NCBI RefSeq assembly: GCF_000012865.1
Contig: NC_007503.1
Span: forward strand, 434,001 to 498,000
Length of the DNA stretch: 64,000 nt
DNA from: Carboxydothermus hydrogenoformans Z-2901
Lineage (GTDB): Bacteria; Bacillota; Z-2901; Carboxydothermales; Carboxydothermaceae
Direction: 5' to 3'
Position numbers and translations under genes: made by a program
Part shown: positions 28,751 through 38,078 of the stretch, piece after piece
How the letters are laid out: every line of letters starts with the position of its first letter
Position numbering within the stretch: the first letter of the stretch is position 1
Notes under the pieces: generated by a model
Database searches by the model: none
Told to the model about the DNA's origin: nothing
Seen by the model: only the letters and a program-made list of their open reading frames with translations

Positions 28751-31528
28751 ATGGACTACGGAAAAACCTTAAATCTTCCCGTTACCGATTTTCCAATGCG
28801 GGGAAATCTTCCGGAACGGGAACCGGAAATTTTGGCTTACTGGCAAAAAATTGACCTTTACCGGAAGGTACAGCAAAAAAATGAAGGGCGTCCGAAGTTT
28901 ATCCTGCACGATGGTCCTCCCTATGCCAATGGCGATATTCATATGGGCCATGTTTTAAATAAAGTCTTAAAAGATATGATTGTGAAATTTAAAAGTATGG
29001 ATGGTTATGATGCACCGTATGTGCCGGGCTGGGATACCCACGGGCTTCCCATTGAACAGCGGGCCATAAAAGATCTTGGGATTAACCGTAAGGAAATAAG
29101 TCCCTTAGAGTTTCGGGCTAAATGCCGGGAGTATGCGGAAAAATATGCTCGGATCCAAAAGGAACAGTTTAAACGCCTCGGGGTACGGGGAGACTGGGAA
29201 AATCCCTATCTTACCCTTATGCCCCACTACGAGGCCAAGCAAATTGAAATTTTCGGGGAAATGGCGAAAAAAGGTTATATTTATAAAGGTTTAAAACCGG
29301 TTTACTGGTGTCCGGTTTGTGAGACCGCTTTAGCGGAAGCGGAAATCGAGTATGCTGAGAAAAAATCACCGTCTATTTATGTGCGCTTTAAGGTGGTAGA
29401 GGGTAAGGGAAAAGTGCCGGAAGATGCTTATCTAGTAATCTGGACTACCACACCCTGGACCCTTCCGGCTAACGTGGCCATTGCCGTCCACCCGGAATTT
29501 ACTTATGCTTTGGTTAAAACCGAAAAAGGTGATTATGTGGTAGCCGAGGGGTTAGTTCAGCAATTTTTTGAGGCAACAAAACTCACCGGAGAAATAGTTG
29601 CCCGTTTTAAAGGGGAAGAGCTGTTGGGAGTAGTGACCCGGCATCCGTTTATCGAGCGGGAATCTCCGGTGGTATTAGCTGATTATGTTACCCTGGAATC
29701 CGGTACCGGTCTTGTCCATACCGCGCCAGGCCATGGTACCGAAGACTTCGAAACCGGGAAAAAATATAACCTTCCGGTGCTTTCACCGGTAAACCACCAG
29801 GGAGTTTTTACCGAAGGTGCGGGAAAATATGCGGGGATGAAAATTGATGATGGCAACAAAGCCATTACCCAGGATTTAGAAGCTTCCGGAGATTTACTGG
29901 CAATGTCGTTTATTAAGCACTCATATCCCCACTGCTGGCGGTGTAAAAACCCGGTGATTTTTAGGGCTACCGAGCAGTGGTTTGCTTCCATTGATGGCTT
30001 TAGAGAACAGGCTTTAAAAGAAATTGAAAAGGTCGAATGGATCCCTGCCTGGGGTAAAGATAGGATTTACAACATGGTGCGCGACCGGGGTGATTGGTGT
30101 ATTTCCCGGCAAAGAACCTGGGGCGTGCCGATACCGATTTTTTACTGTGAAGCCTGCGGCAAGGAAATTATTACCGATGAAAGCATCAAAGCGGTTTCCG
30201 ATTTATTCCGCGTCGAGGGAAGCGATGCCTGGTGGAAATACGAGGCCGGGGAAATTCTCCCCGATGGTTTTAGATGTCCCCATTGTGGAGGGGTGAAATT
30301 CCGTAAGGAAACCGATATCATGGACGTCTGGTTTGATTCCGGTTCCAGCCATGCGGCGGTTTTAGAGCAGCCGGAATACTGGCCGGATTTGCGCTGGCCG
30401 GCTGACCTTTATTTAGAGGGTTCGGACCAGCACCGGGGCTGGTTTAACTCTTCCCTTTCTACTGCCGTTGCTACCAGAGGGATGGCACCTTATAAAGCGG
30501 TTTTAACCCATGGCTTTTTGGTGGACGAAAAGGGGAGGAAAATGTCCAAGTCTTTAGGCAATGTGGTAGATCCCCTGAAAGTTATTAAAGAACTGGGAGC
30601 GGATATTTTGCGGCTCTGGGTGGCATCGGCTGATTACCGCTCCGACTTAGCAATTTCCAATAACATTTTAAAACAGACCGCCGAAGGCTACCGGAAGATT
30701 AGAAATACCATTCGGTTCTTACTGGGGAACCTCTATGATTACGACCATGAAAAACACCGGGTACCTTATGAGCGGCTGTTAGAAATTGACCGCTGGGCCC
30801 TTGCCAAGCTCCATCGCTTAATTGCCCGGGTGGTAAGAGCTTATCGGGATTATGAGTTTCACGTAGTATTCCATGCGGTTCATAACTTCTGTACGGTCGA
30901 TATGAGCGCAATTTATTTAGATATTATTAAAGACAGACTTTATGTTGAACTGCCGGATAGCGAAAAACGCCGTTCAGCCCAGACGGTGCTGTATGAAATC
31001 CTTGATAGCCTTTTACGGCTACTGACACCGATTTTGGCTTTTACCACCGAAGAAGCCTATCGCCATTTCCCGGCCAAAGGCAAAAAAGAGTCGGTGCAGC
31101 TTTTAGACATGCCGAAAGTTGAAGAGAGATATCTGGATTTAACTTTAGAAGAGACCTGGGATAAAATCTTAGAGGTTCGAGCTAAAGTCTTAAAAGCTTT
31201 AGAAATTGCCCGGCAGGAAAAGTTAATAGGCCACAGTCTTGATGCCTGGGTAACTTTAAAGGCTTCGGGCGAACTTTACGACTTTTTAGTAGAGCGGGTA
31301 AATATGTGGCCGGAAATTTTCATTGTTTCCCAGGTTGATATTCAAAACGAGGAAGTTACCGGAGAAAACGGTGAATTACCTTTAGAAGTTGTGGTGAACA
31401 AAGCTTTAGGAGAAAAGTGCCAGCGTTGCTGGATGTATTCCCCTGAAGTGGGATTGGATCCGGAATTTCCGGATACCTGTCCGCGCTGTGCTGGAGTCCT
31501 GCACGAGTTAAAAAACCGTCCGCTGTAG
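28751..31528 (+). CDS. ileS: Isoleucyl-tRNA synthetase
   Basis: This 925-residue class I synthetase has the HIGH-type motif ANGDIHMGHVLNK near residue 60, the editing domain with TTTPWTLPANVA at about 235, the KMSKS loop GRKMSKSLGN near 600, and a C-terminal zinc-binding domain with CQRCW...CPRC. Length is that of the bacterial type. It charges tRNA-Ile and edits valine. Regulation is by the T-box at 28430-28694, matching its amino acid. Confidence 0.97.
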   Translation: MDYGKTLNLPVTDFPMRGNLPEREPEILAYWQKIDLYRKVQQKNEGRPKFILHDGPPYANGDIHMGHVLNKVLKDMIVKFKSMDGYDAPYVPGWDTHGLPIEQRAIKDLGINRKEISPLEFRAKCREYAEKYARIQKEQFKRLGVRGDWENPYLTLMPHYEAKQIEIFGEMAKKGYIYKGLKPVYWCPVCETALAEAEIEYAEKKSPSIYVRFKVVEGKGKVPEDAYLVIWTTTPWTLPANVAIAVHPEFTYALVKTEKGDYVVAEGLVQQFFEATKLTGEIVARFKGEELLGVVTRHPFIERESPVVLADYVTLESGTGLVHTAPGHGTEDFETGKKYNLPVLSPVNHQGVFTEGAGKYAGMKIDDGNKAITQDLEASGDLLAMSFIKHSYPHCWRCKNPVIFRATEQWFASIDGFREQALKEIEKVEWIPAWGKDRIYNMVRDRGDWCISRQRTWGVPIPIFYCEACGKEIITDESIKAVSDLFRVEGSDAWWKYEAGEILPDGFRCPHCGGVKFRKETDIMDVWFDSGSSHAAVLEQPEYWPDLRWPADLYLEGSDQHRGWFNSSLSTAVATRGMAPYKAVLTHGFLVDEKGRKMSKSLGNVVDPLKVIKELGADILRLWVASADYRSDLAISNNILKQTAEGYRKIRNTIRFLLGNLYDYDHEKHRVPYERLLEIDRWALAKLHRLIARVVRAYRDYEFHVVFHAVHNFCTVDMSAIYLDIIKDRLYVELPDSEKRRSAQTVLYEILDSLLRLLTPILAFTTEEAYRHFPAKGKKESVQLLDMPKVEERYLDLTLEETWDKILEVRAKVLKALEIARQEKLIGHSLDAWVTLKASGELYDFLVERVNMWPEIFIVSQVDIQNEEVTGENGELPLEVVVNKALGEKCQRCWMYSPEVGLDPEFPDTCPRCAGVLHELKNRPL

Positions 31529-31542
31529 CGGGCGGTTTTTTG
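31511..31542 (+). terminator. Terminator of ileS
   Basis: ACCGTCCGC and GCGGGCGGT form a stem overlapping the ileS stop codon, followed by TTTTTT. Confidence 0.88.
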
Positions 31543-31612
31543 TCTATAGGTATGAAAATTTTGTTTTGCGGTAATACTACCAATAAAATTACCGCGGTGC
31601 GGAGGGGATACG

Positions 31613-31786
31613 ATGAATTGTCCGATTTGTGGTGGACGGGCTACCGGAAAGGTGGGAACCGACCAGTATTTTTGCTGGAATTGTTGTGTTGAATACCGGA
31701 TAAATAAAGAAGGGGTGCAAATTTTTGAATTGGGCGAGGATGGAAGCCTCATGGCCTTTGATCCTTACAATCAGCAACTGTACTAA
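31613..31786 (+). CDS. Small zinc-ribbon-like protein
   Basis: A 57-residue protein with MNCPICGG at the N-terminus and CWNCC at residues 21-25; together CxxC...CxxC gives a likely zinc ribbon. Its second half is acidic (FELGEDGSLMAFD). The ATG has GGAGGGG six bases upstream. No specific family is recognised. It lies between ileS and alaS, in front of a YtxH-like protein and an AI-2E protein that may be co-transcribed. Confidence 0.65.
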   Translation: MNCPICGGRATGKVGTDQYFCWNCCVEYRINKEGVQIFELGEDGSLMAFDPYNQQLY

Positions 31787-31809
31787 AAGGGAGCAAGGGA
31801 GGTAGCATT

Positions 31810-31977
31810 ATGCGGCGGAATTTTTGGAGTGGCCTTTTAGCCGGAAGCCTTTTGGGTATGACATTGCTGGCATCGGTAGCCAACCGGCGGGAGGGCCGGA
31901 AGCTTATGCGGGAAGGCACTAAAGCCCGTAAGAAATTAATGCGGTTGTATGATGATTTGACCGATTTATGGAAATAG
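31810..31977 (+). CDS. Small YtxH-like membrane-anchored protein
   Basis: A 55-residue protein with an N-terminal glycine-containing hydrophobic segment (FWSGLLAGSLLGMTLLASVA) followed by a basic amphipathic helix (RREGRKLMREGTKARKKLMR). This is the YtxH-type layout, often linked to envelope stress, although it is shorter than usual. GGGAGGTAG precedes the ATG. Its end overlaps the next gene by 10 bases. Confidence 0.6.
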   Translation: MRRNFWSGLLAGSLLGMTLLASVANRREGRKLMREGTKARKKLMRLYDDLTDLWK

Positions 31978-33041
31978 GTGAGAGAGTGTTCCCAAAATTT
32001 CTTTATTTCTTTCTAAGAGTAGCAGGGATTGTTGTTGCCCTTATCTTTTTTTATCGGATAAGGGCAGTTTTTTTCCCTTTTATTTTAGCGGGATTTTTAG
32101 CTTATCTTTTGCACTGGCCGGTAGAATGGCTTGAACGAAAAAAAATTAATCGGGGCTTTGGTATATTTCTACTTTACCTGGTGCTGGGTATAATGATTTT
32201 TCTTATTACAAAATTTTTTCTGCCGTCTTTTATAAAGCAAATCAATGAGTTAATAGCTGTTCTTCCGGGTTACTTGAATCAAGTGCAGGAGTTTTTGGAT
32301 CGACAGCAGGCGGGAATTGACCGGGGTAGTCTTCCCCCGGAAATAAAAAAGAGCCTTCTAATCCAAATAGATTCTTTAGAAAAAAGCGTAGCGGGGATTT
32401 TAAAGAGCCTTTTAGCTACCCTGTGGGGAATATCTTCCCATCTTTTTGATTTTCTTTTAGCTCCGATTCTTGCCTATTATATTTTAAAAGATGTCCATAA
32501 TTTAAAAAAAAATATTCTGGGTTATTTACCCGTTGATTTCCGGGATGAAGCGATTATTTTTCTTAAGGTCTGTGACCACGTTTTTGGGCGTTTTATCAAA
32601 GGCCATTTGTTAATTTGCCTAACGGTGGGTATACTAACCGGTTTAATTCTTTATATATTAAAGATACCTTACAGTTTTCTCCTGGGGCTATTAGCCGGAA
32701 TTATGGAGTTGGTTCCTTATTTTGGACCAATTTTAGCTAGTATTCCCATTTTAGCTCTTGCTCTTTTGAAGGGAAAGGTTTTATTTATAAAAACTTTATT
32801 AGCAATAGTTTTAATTCAACAGATAGAAGGAAACGTCTTAGCCCCGAAAATTTTGGGAGATAGCCTTGGATTACATCCCCTTACCGTTATTTTTTTACTC
32901 CTTTGCGGTTTTAATTTAGGAGGGGTTTTGGGCATGATTTTAGCAGTCCCGGTTGCTGCAGTTGTTCGCAATTTATATTTTCTCTTTCGCTGGCGGGGGA
33001 ATAGCCTTGAAGTTGACAGTAAAAATTTTGGTAAAGTATAA
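31968..33041 (+). CDS. AI-2E family transporter (YtvI/PerM-like)
   Basis: This 357-residue protein has seven or eight TM helices and the AI-2E family signature near the C-terminal half (FGRFIKGHLLICLTVGILTGL; AGIMELVPYFGPILASIP), plus the central extracytoplasmic segment (about residues 90-150). Family members export various solutes, including ions and signal molecules; the name does not prove AI-2 transport. The ATG overlaps the previous stop; in Firmicutes an AI-2E gene often lies directly upstream of alaS, as here. Confidence 0.85.
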   Translation: MEIGERVFPKFLYFFLRVAGIVVALIFFYRIRAVFFPFILAGFLAYLLHWPVEWLERKKINRGFGIFLLYLVLGIMIFLITKFFLPSFIKQINELIAVLPGYLNQVQEFLDRQQAGIDRGSLPPEIKKSLLIQIDSLEKSVAGILKSLLATLWGISSHLFDFLLAPILAYYILKDVHNLKKNILGYLPVDFRDEAIIFLKVCDHVFGRFIKGHLLICLTVGILTGLILYILKIPYSFLLGLLAGIMELVPYFGPILASIPILALALLKGKVLFIKTLLAIVLIQQIEGNVLAPKILGDSLGLHPLTVIFLLLCGFNLGGVLGMILAVPVAAVVRNLYFLFRWRGNSLEVDSKNFGKV

Positions 33042-33079
33042 TTAGATAAAGTTAAAACCGTTTGAATGGGGGAAATTTT

Positions 33080-35704
33080 GTGTTAGCGCGCGAAATCCGG
33101 GAAAAGTTCTTGAAATTTTTCGAAAGCAAAGGTCATAAGATTTTGCCCAGTGCTTCCCTTATTCCTGCAAATGACCCAAGTCTTTTGTGGACGGCAGCAG
33201 GGATGGTGCCTTTTAAGCCTTATTTTACCGGAGCGGCGGTTCCGGAGGTAAGGAGAGTTACTACTTGCCAGAAGTGTCTCAGGACTCCCGACATTGAGTC
33301 GGTAGGACGGACTGCCCGCCACCATACGTTTTTTGAGATGCTTGGTAACTTTTCCTTTGGGGATTATTTTAAGAAAGAAGCGATTACCTGGGCCTGGGAA
33401 TTTGTTACCGAACATTTGGGCATATCCAAAGATAAATTATACATAACGATTTATTTGGATGATGATGAGGCTTTTGATATCTGGCACAACGTGGTGGGGG
33501 TTCCGGCGGAGCGTATAACCCGCCTTGGAAAAGATACCAACTTCTGGGAGATTGGGGTAGGACCCTGCGGACCATGTTCGGAAATTTATGTTGACCTGGG
33601 CCCAGAAAAGGGTTGTGGCAGCCCTGACTGCGGTGTGGCGTGTGATTGTGGTCGCTTTTTGGAAATCTGGAACCTGGTGTTTATCCAGTTTTTCCGGGAT
33701 GAACAGGGGAACTATACTCCTTTAGAGCAAAAAGGGATCGATACCGGCATGGGGTTGGAACGAGTGGCGTCGGTTTTGCAAGGGGTACCTTCCAACTTTG
33801 ATACCGATATTTTCCGGGAAATAATGGATTATGCCGCTCAAATCCTTGGGGTCAAATACGGTTACGATGAAAAGGTAGATGTGGCTTTAAAGGTGATTGC
33901 CGACCATACCCGGGCAATTACCTTTGCCATTACCGATGGAGCCCTTCCTTCCAATGAAGGCCGGGGATATGTGATTAGACGCTTGCTTCGCCGGGCGCTG
34001 CGCTTTGGCCGGCTTTTAGACCGGGAGGAGCCGTTTTTACACTTAGTAGCTGCCAAAGTAATAGAGCAGATGGGCGATGTGTACCCGGAATTAAGGGAAA
34101 AAGCAGAACATACTTTAAAAATCATTAAACTTGAAGAAGAAAAGTTCAGGGAAACTCTTAATCAGGGACTATCAATGTTAGCAGAACTGATGGAGCGCTT
34201 GACACAGGAAGGAAAAAAGGAAATTCCCGGACATCTTGCTTTTAAACTTTATGATACTTACGGTTTTCCCATTGAGTTAACCAAGGAGATCGCCGAGGAA
34301 AAAGGTTTTACGGTTGATGAGGAAGGCTTTAAACAGCAAATGGAAGAACAGCGCCGGCGGGCCCGGGAAGCACGGGAAGATGTGGATTATTTATCTACCA
34401 GGGATGCATTCTTAAAACAATTGAAAGAAGAACTGGGAGAGGTAACTTTTGTCGGCTATGAGAAGCTTTCGGAATCGACAGAGATAATTGCCATCATTAA
34501 AAACGGTCAAAAGGTTGAAAGCTTAGCAGCGGAAGAGGAAGGAGAGATTATTACCCGGGTAACTCCCTTTTACCCCGAAGGGGGTGGACAGGTAGCCGAT
34601 AAAGGCGAAATTTTAGGTGACGGTTTTAAACTTTCGGTTTTGGATGTAGAAAAGCCTTTAAGTGATTTTATCCTTCACAAGGTTAAAGTTGTTGAGGGCA
34701 GTGTAAAAGTGGGCGATAAAGCCACTTTGATGGTGGATGAAACCACCCGCATGAGTACTGCCCGCAACCATACCGCCACCCACCTGCTCCACAAAGCCTT
34801 AAAAATGGTGTTGGGTGAACATGTAAATCAGGCGGGTTCGCTGGTTACTCCGGAACGGTTGCGCTTTGACTTTACCCATTTTGAGGGAGTTAGTGACGAA
34901 GACCTCCGGAAAATTGAAAATATTGTTAATGAGGCAATTTTACGAAATCTTTTAGTGCAAATTGATTACACCACCTTAGATGAAGCGCGCAAAGCAGGAG
35001 TTATTGCCCTCTTTGACGAAAAATACGGCGACCTCGTTCGGGTTGTTAAAATAGGTGAATTTTCCGCAGAACTCTGTGGTGGAACCCATGTTTCTTCTAC
35101 GGGGGTAATAGGTTTCTTTAAAATCTTGGGCGAGAGCAGTATCGGTGCCGGGGTACGGCGCATAGAAGCCCTGACTGGCCTTGGAGCTTTAGAATACGTA
35201 AGAAGTTTGGAAGATACCCTGCAAAAGGCTACAGAACCTTATAAATGCACTTTTGCCGAATTACCGGAGAAAATAAGCAATACTTTAAAAACCCTGAAGG
35301 AAAAAGACCGGGAAATTGAAGCTCTTATGCAAAAAATTGCGTCCATTGAAGTTAAAAGTTTACTTAACTCCGTACGGGAGATAAAGGGAGTTAAGGTTCT
35401 TTCGGCCATAATTGATGGGGCCGATATGGAGGGACTTAGAAAAGCTTACGATGTGGTGAAGGCTTCCCTGGCCAATTACGTTGTTTTATTAGCGGGGGTT
35501 AAGGATGGAAAAGTGAACTTCCTGGCGGGCGTGGATAAAAACCTTACCGATAAATATCACGCCGGTGAACTGGTAAAGGAAGCGGCAAAAATCGCCGGAG
35601 GCGGCGGTGGTGGGAGACCGGATATGGCCCAGGCGGGCGGAAAGAATCCGGAAAAAGTTAAGGAAGCTTTACAGGTAATAGACGCCTACGTTCAGTCAAA
35701 ATAA
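33080..35704 (+). CDS. alaS: Alanyl-tRNA synthetase
   Basis: This 874-residue class II synthetase has the N-terminal catalytic core (TAAGMVPFKPYF, TRTARHHTFFEMLGNFSFGDYFK-like motif 2 region), zinc/editing site HTATHLLH and CGGTH in the editing domain, and the C-terminal C-Ala domain ending with a GGGGGGRPDMAQAGG glycine-rich segment. GTG 33080 is chosen because ATGGGGGA precedes it by about eight bases; TTG at 33062 is in frame but would add six atypical residues. No T-box was seen before it. Confidence 0.97.
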   Translation: MLAREIREKFLKFFESKGHKILPSASLIPANDPSLLWTAAGMVPFKPYFTGAAVPEVRRVTTCQKCLRTPDIESVGRTARHHTFFEMLGNFSFGDYFKKEAITWAWEFVTEHLGISKDKLYITIYLDDDEAFDIWHNVVGVPAERITRLGKDTNFWEIGVGPCGPCSEIYVDLGPEKGCGSPDCGVACDCGRFLEIWNLVFIQFFRDEQGNYTPLEQKGIDTGMGLERVASVLQGVPSNFDTDIFREIMDYAAQILGVKYGYDEKVDVALKVIADHTRAITFAITDGALPSNEGRGYVIRRLLRRALRFGRLLDREEPFLHLVAAKVIEQMGDVYPELREKAEHTLKIIKLEEEKFRETLNQGLSMLAELMERLTQEGKKEIPGHLAFKLYDTYGFPIELTKEIAEEKGFTVDEEGFKQQMEEQRRRAREAREDVDYLSTRDAFLKQLKEELGEVTFVGYEKLSESTEIIAIIKNGQKVESLAAEEEGEIITRVTPFYPEGGGQVADKGEILGDGFKLSVLDVEKPLSDFILHKVKVVEGSVKVGDKATLMVDETTRMSTARNHTATHLLHKALKMVLGEHVNQAGSLVTPERLRFDFTHFEGVSDEDLRKIENIVNEAILRNLLVQIDYTTLDEARKAGVIALFDEKYGDLVRVVKIGEFSAELCGGTHVSSTGVIGFFKILGESSIGAGVRRIEALTGLGALEYVRSLEDTLQKATEPYKCTFAELPEKISNTLKTLKEKDREIEALMQKIASIEVKSLLNSVREIKGVKVLSAIIDGADMEGLRKAYDVVKASLANYVVLLAGVKDGKVNFLAGVDKNLTDKYHAGELVKEAAKIAGGGGGGRPDMAQAGGKNPEKVKEALQVIDAYVQSK

Positions 35705-35716
35705 CTTTAGCGGTAT

Positions 35717-35760
35717 AAACCCCTCTTTTTTGGGGAAAATTCCCCTAAAGGGGGGCTTTT
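35717..35760 (+). terminator. Hairpins after alaS that overlap the next ribosome binding site
   Basis: CCCC...GGGG (about 35719-35734), the palindrome GGGGAAAATTCCCC (35731-35744) and CCCC-TAAA-GGGG (35741-35752) followed by CTTTTCTT can form alternative stems. The last resembles a weak terminator. AAAGGGGGG within it is also the Shine-Dalgarno site of the small gene at 35764, so folding could affect translation. Confidence 0.5.
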
Positions 35761-35763
35761 CTT

Positions 35764-35943
35764 ATGAAAATACGCTGTCAATCCGACTGCTGGCATCAGA
35801 TAAACGGTTACTGCAATCAGGAAAAAGTCTGGCTGAAACAGGAAGGTCTTAGGGTAGTGTGCCGGGATTATGACCGAAAAATGCCCGAAAAAGATACTAC
35901 CACCGTCTTTTATTACCACTATAACGATAACCTCTGGACTTAA
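35764..35943 (+). CDS. Small cysteine-containing hypothetical protein
   Basis: A 59-residue protein with cysteines at positions 5, 9, 17 and 33 (MKIRCQSDCW...GYCNQ...VVCRDY) and a Tyr-rich end (VFYYHYNDNLW). The four cysteines suggest metal or disulfide binding. No family is recognised. The AAAGGGGGG site 10 bases upstream of ATG supports translation. Confidence 0.55.
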   Translation: MKIRCQSDCWHQINGYCNQEKVWLKQEGLRVVCRDYDRKMPEKDTTTVFYYHYNDNLWT

Positions 35944-36030
35944 AGAAAATTTTTTTGGTTTACAGGAAATGTCTTTAAAGATGCCGAATAATATATATAA
36001 GATTTGGCGCAGAAAAGGGGGTGCTTATCA

Positions 36031-36288
36031 TTGGGTGAAGATATGGAAAAAACCATGCGCTTTGGTTTTGATAAAGAAAAAAACACCAAGCATAAAGCCC
36101 TTTTACTTACCATTTATGAAGCGTTGCAGGAAAAAGGTTATAATCCGATAAATCAACTGGTGGGATACCTTTTATCAGGAGATCCGGCGTACATTACCAG
36201 TCATAAAAACGCCCGGAATTTAATTCGCAAAATTGAACGGGATGAATTACTGGAAGAGCTTTTAAAAGTGTACTTGGAAAGGGAATAA
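36031..36288 (+). CDS. IreB-family regulatory phosphoprotein (UPF0297/YrzL)
   Basis: This 85-residue protein matches UPF0297: TMRFGF near the start, then [34 protein letters not shown] with the conserved NPINQ and [18 protein letters not shown]. The family is phosphorylated by the IreK/PrkC kinase on threonine near the TMRF motif in enterococci. TTG at 36031 fits an AAAAGGGGGTG site eight bases upstream; an earlier in-frame TTG (36004) has no such site. The alaS-ireB-ruvX order is conserved in Firmicutes. Confidence 0.88.
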   Translation: MGEDMEKTMRFGFDKEKNTKHKALLLTIYEALQEKGYNPINQLVGYLLSGDPAYITSHKNARNLIRKIERDELLEELLKVYLERE

Positions 36289-36291
36289 AAA

Positions 36292-37245
36292 TTGGAAAGA
36301 AGGGTTCTTGGAAGAACGGGAATTGAAGTTTCGCGGCTTTGCTTTGGAGCTCTAACAATTGGACCGCTGCAAAGAAATTTGCCCTTAAAGGAAGGAGCCC
36401 GGCTTATACGCCTTGCTATAGAAAACGGGGTAAATTTTATTGATACCGCAGAGCTTTACCAAACCTACCCGTATATCAGAAGGGCATTAAAAGGTTTGCC
36501 CCCGGATCAGGTGGTAATTGCCACAAAATCGTATGCGGCAACAGCTCAAGCTATGGAGAAAAGCCTTAAGGAAGCTTTAACTTCCCTGGGGCGGGATTAT
36601 ATAGATATTTTTCTCTTACACGAGCAGGAGTCGTATTTTACCTTAAAGGGGCATGAAGAGGCCCTTTTTTATCTCCAAAAGGCCAAGGAAAAAGGCTATG
36701 TTCGGGCAGTAGGTATTTCTACTCATTTTATTGCCGGGGTAAGGGCGGGAATGATGCATCCTGCCGTGGAAGTGATTCATCCTCTGATAAATTACCGCGG
36801 CATAGGTATTGCCGATGGCACGGCTGAGGAAATGCTTGCAGCTATTTCTGAAGCTTATCTCATGGGTAAAGGGCTTTATGGTATGAAGCCTTTAGGTGGC
36901 GGGCATTTGGGAAGCGATTTTAAAAAAGCTTTTGACTTCGTTCTGGGGATAAAAGAACTTTCCGCAATTGCTGTGGGGATGAAATCGGAAATTGAGGTAA
37001 TTGCTAATATAAACTACTTTCAAAAAAGTGAAATTGATGGTAAGATAGAAGAGAGTTTAAAAAAAACTGCCAGGAAGCTTCATATTGAAAGCTGGTGCCA
37101 GGGCTGTGGACGTTGTGTTAAAGTCTGTTCCCAGAAAGCTTTAACGCTGGGACCGAAGGGCAAAGTGCGGGTAAATCAGGAGAAATGCCTTTTTTGCGGA
37201 TACTGTGGTGCTCACTGTCCTCATTTTGCCATCAAAGTAATTTAA
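36292..37245 (+). CDS. Aldo/keto reductase with C-terminal 4Fe-4S ferredoxin domain
   Basis: This 317-residue protein has an AKR TIM barrel: NFIDTAELY with catalytic Asp/Tyr, the Lys in IATKSYA, and DIFLLHEQ with the active-site His. From about residue 265 it has a two-cluster ferredoxin domain (CQGCGRCVKVCSQKAL; CLFCGYCGAHCPHFAI). Such fusions occur in anaerobes and probably exchange electrons with ferredoxin, unlike NADPH-only AKRs. It starts at TTG three bases after ireB with GGAAAGGGA upstream. It interrupts the usual ireB-ruvX adjacency. Confidence 0.85.
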   Translation: MERRVLGRTGIEVSRLCFGALTIGPLQRNLPLKEGARLIRLAIENGVNFIDTAELYQTYPYIRRALKGLPPDQVVIATKSYAATAQAMEKSLKEALTSLGRDYIDIFLLHEQESYFTLKGHEEALFYLQKAKEKGYVRAVGISTHFIAGVRAGMMHPAVEVIHPLINYRGIGIADGTAEEMLAAISEAYLMGKGLYGMKPLGGGHLGSDFKKAFDFVLGIKELSAIAVGMKSEIEVIANINYFQKSEIDGKIEESLKKTARKLHIESWCQGCGRCVKVCSQKALTLGPKGKVRVNQEKCLFCGYCGAHCPHFAIKVI

Positions 37246-37261
37246 CCCGGCGGGTGGATGG

Positions 37262-37678
37262 ATGAAAGTTTTAGGACTGGATGTTGGAGATAAAAAAATT
37301 GGGGTTGCGCTGTCCGATGAACTTGGCCTTACGGCTCAAGGATTAACGGTTATTTACCGGACAAGCTTAAAAAAAGATTTGGAGGAAATAAAAAAAATCA
37401 TTGACCTGCATCATGTTACCGAAGTTGTTATTGGTTACCCGCGCAATATGAACGGGACTGCAGGACCCCGGGCGGAGCTGGTTAAGCGGTTTGCCCGGGA
37501 GCTTTACAAATTTACAGGGATTAAACCCGTTTTTTGGGATGAACGTTTATCTACCGTGGAAGCGGAAAAGCTATTAATAAGCGGAGATATCAGCCGCCGG
37601 AAGCGAAAAAAGGTAATTGATAAGCTGGCGGCAACGCTCATCCTTTCGGGTTATCTAAATTATAAAAGTAAAAATTAG
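37262..37678 (+). CDS. ruvX: Putative pre-16S rRNA nuclease / Holliday junction resolvase (YqgF)
   Basis: This 138-residue RNase H-fold protein has LGLDVGDKKIGVALSDE, EVVIGYPRNMNGTAG and WDERLSTVEAEKLL with the conserved acidic residues. The family processes the 5' end of 16S rRNA precursor and was once called a Holliday resolvase. GGGTGGATGG precedes the ATG. It is part of the conserved alaS-ireB-yqgF-DUF1292 block. Confidence 0.92.
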   Translation: MKVLGLDVGDKKIGVALSDELGLTAQGLTVIYRTSLKKDLEEIKKIIDLHHVTEVVIGYPRNMNGTAGPRAELVKRFARELYKFTGIKPVFWDERLSTVEAEKLLISGDISRRKRKKVIDKLAATLILSGYLNYKSKN

Positions 37679-37693
37679 AAAGAGGTGGAATCT

Positions 37694-37975
37694 ATGGAAG
37701 TAGGCGAAGTAATTACCCTCGTTGATGAGGAACAAAATGAATTTGAATTTGCCGTCATTGACCTTCTTGAAGTTGAAGGCAAGAAGTACGCAATCTTGGT
37801 TCCGGCAGTGGAGGAAGACGAAGAAGAGTTAGAAGATGAAGAAGAAGCGGTGATCCTCCGTTTAGAGATGGACGAGGATGGTAACGAAATTTTAGTTGAC
37901 CTGGAAGATGAAGAATGGGAAATGGTTGCCGATGCCTGGACCGAAAAAATGGAAGATGAAGGTTCAGATGAGTAA
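37694..37975 (+). CDS. DUF1292 family protein (YrzB-like)
   Basis: This 93-residue acidic protein has the DUF1292 start (EVITLVDEEQNEFEFAVIDLLEVEGKKYAILVP) and a run of Glu/Asp (residues 40-55) before LRLEMDEDGNEILVDL. Function is unknown. ATG 37694 has AGAGGTGG six bases upstream; an in-frame GTG at 37685 overlaps that site. It ends the conserved block and is followed by a terminator. Confidence 0.88.
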   Translation: MEVGEVITLVDEEQNEFEFAVIDLLEVEGKKYAILVPAVEEDEEELEDEEEAVILRLEMDEDGNEILVDLEDEEWEMVADAWTEKMEDEGSDE

Positions 37976-38004
37976 AAAGAAAGCTTTTAAAGCTTTCTTT
38001 TTTT
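37976..38004 (+). terminator. Terminator after the DUF1292 gene
   Basis: AAAGAAAGCTTT (37976-37987) pairs with AAAGCTTTCTTT (37989-38000) followed by more T residues. It starts right after the stop codon. Confidence 0.8.
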
Positions 38005-38078
38005 GTGGCATAAAAGGAAAAAAAGAAAAAACGTAGTATTATATAACGGTACCAAATTATTAGTTTAGGTGGGGAAAA

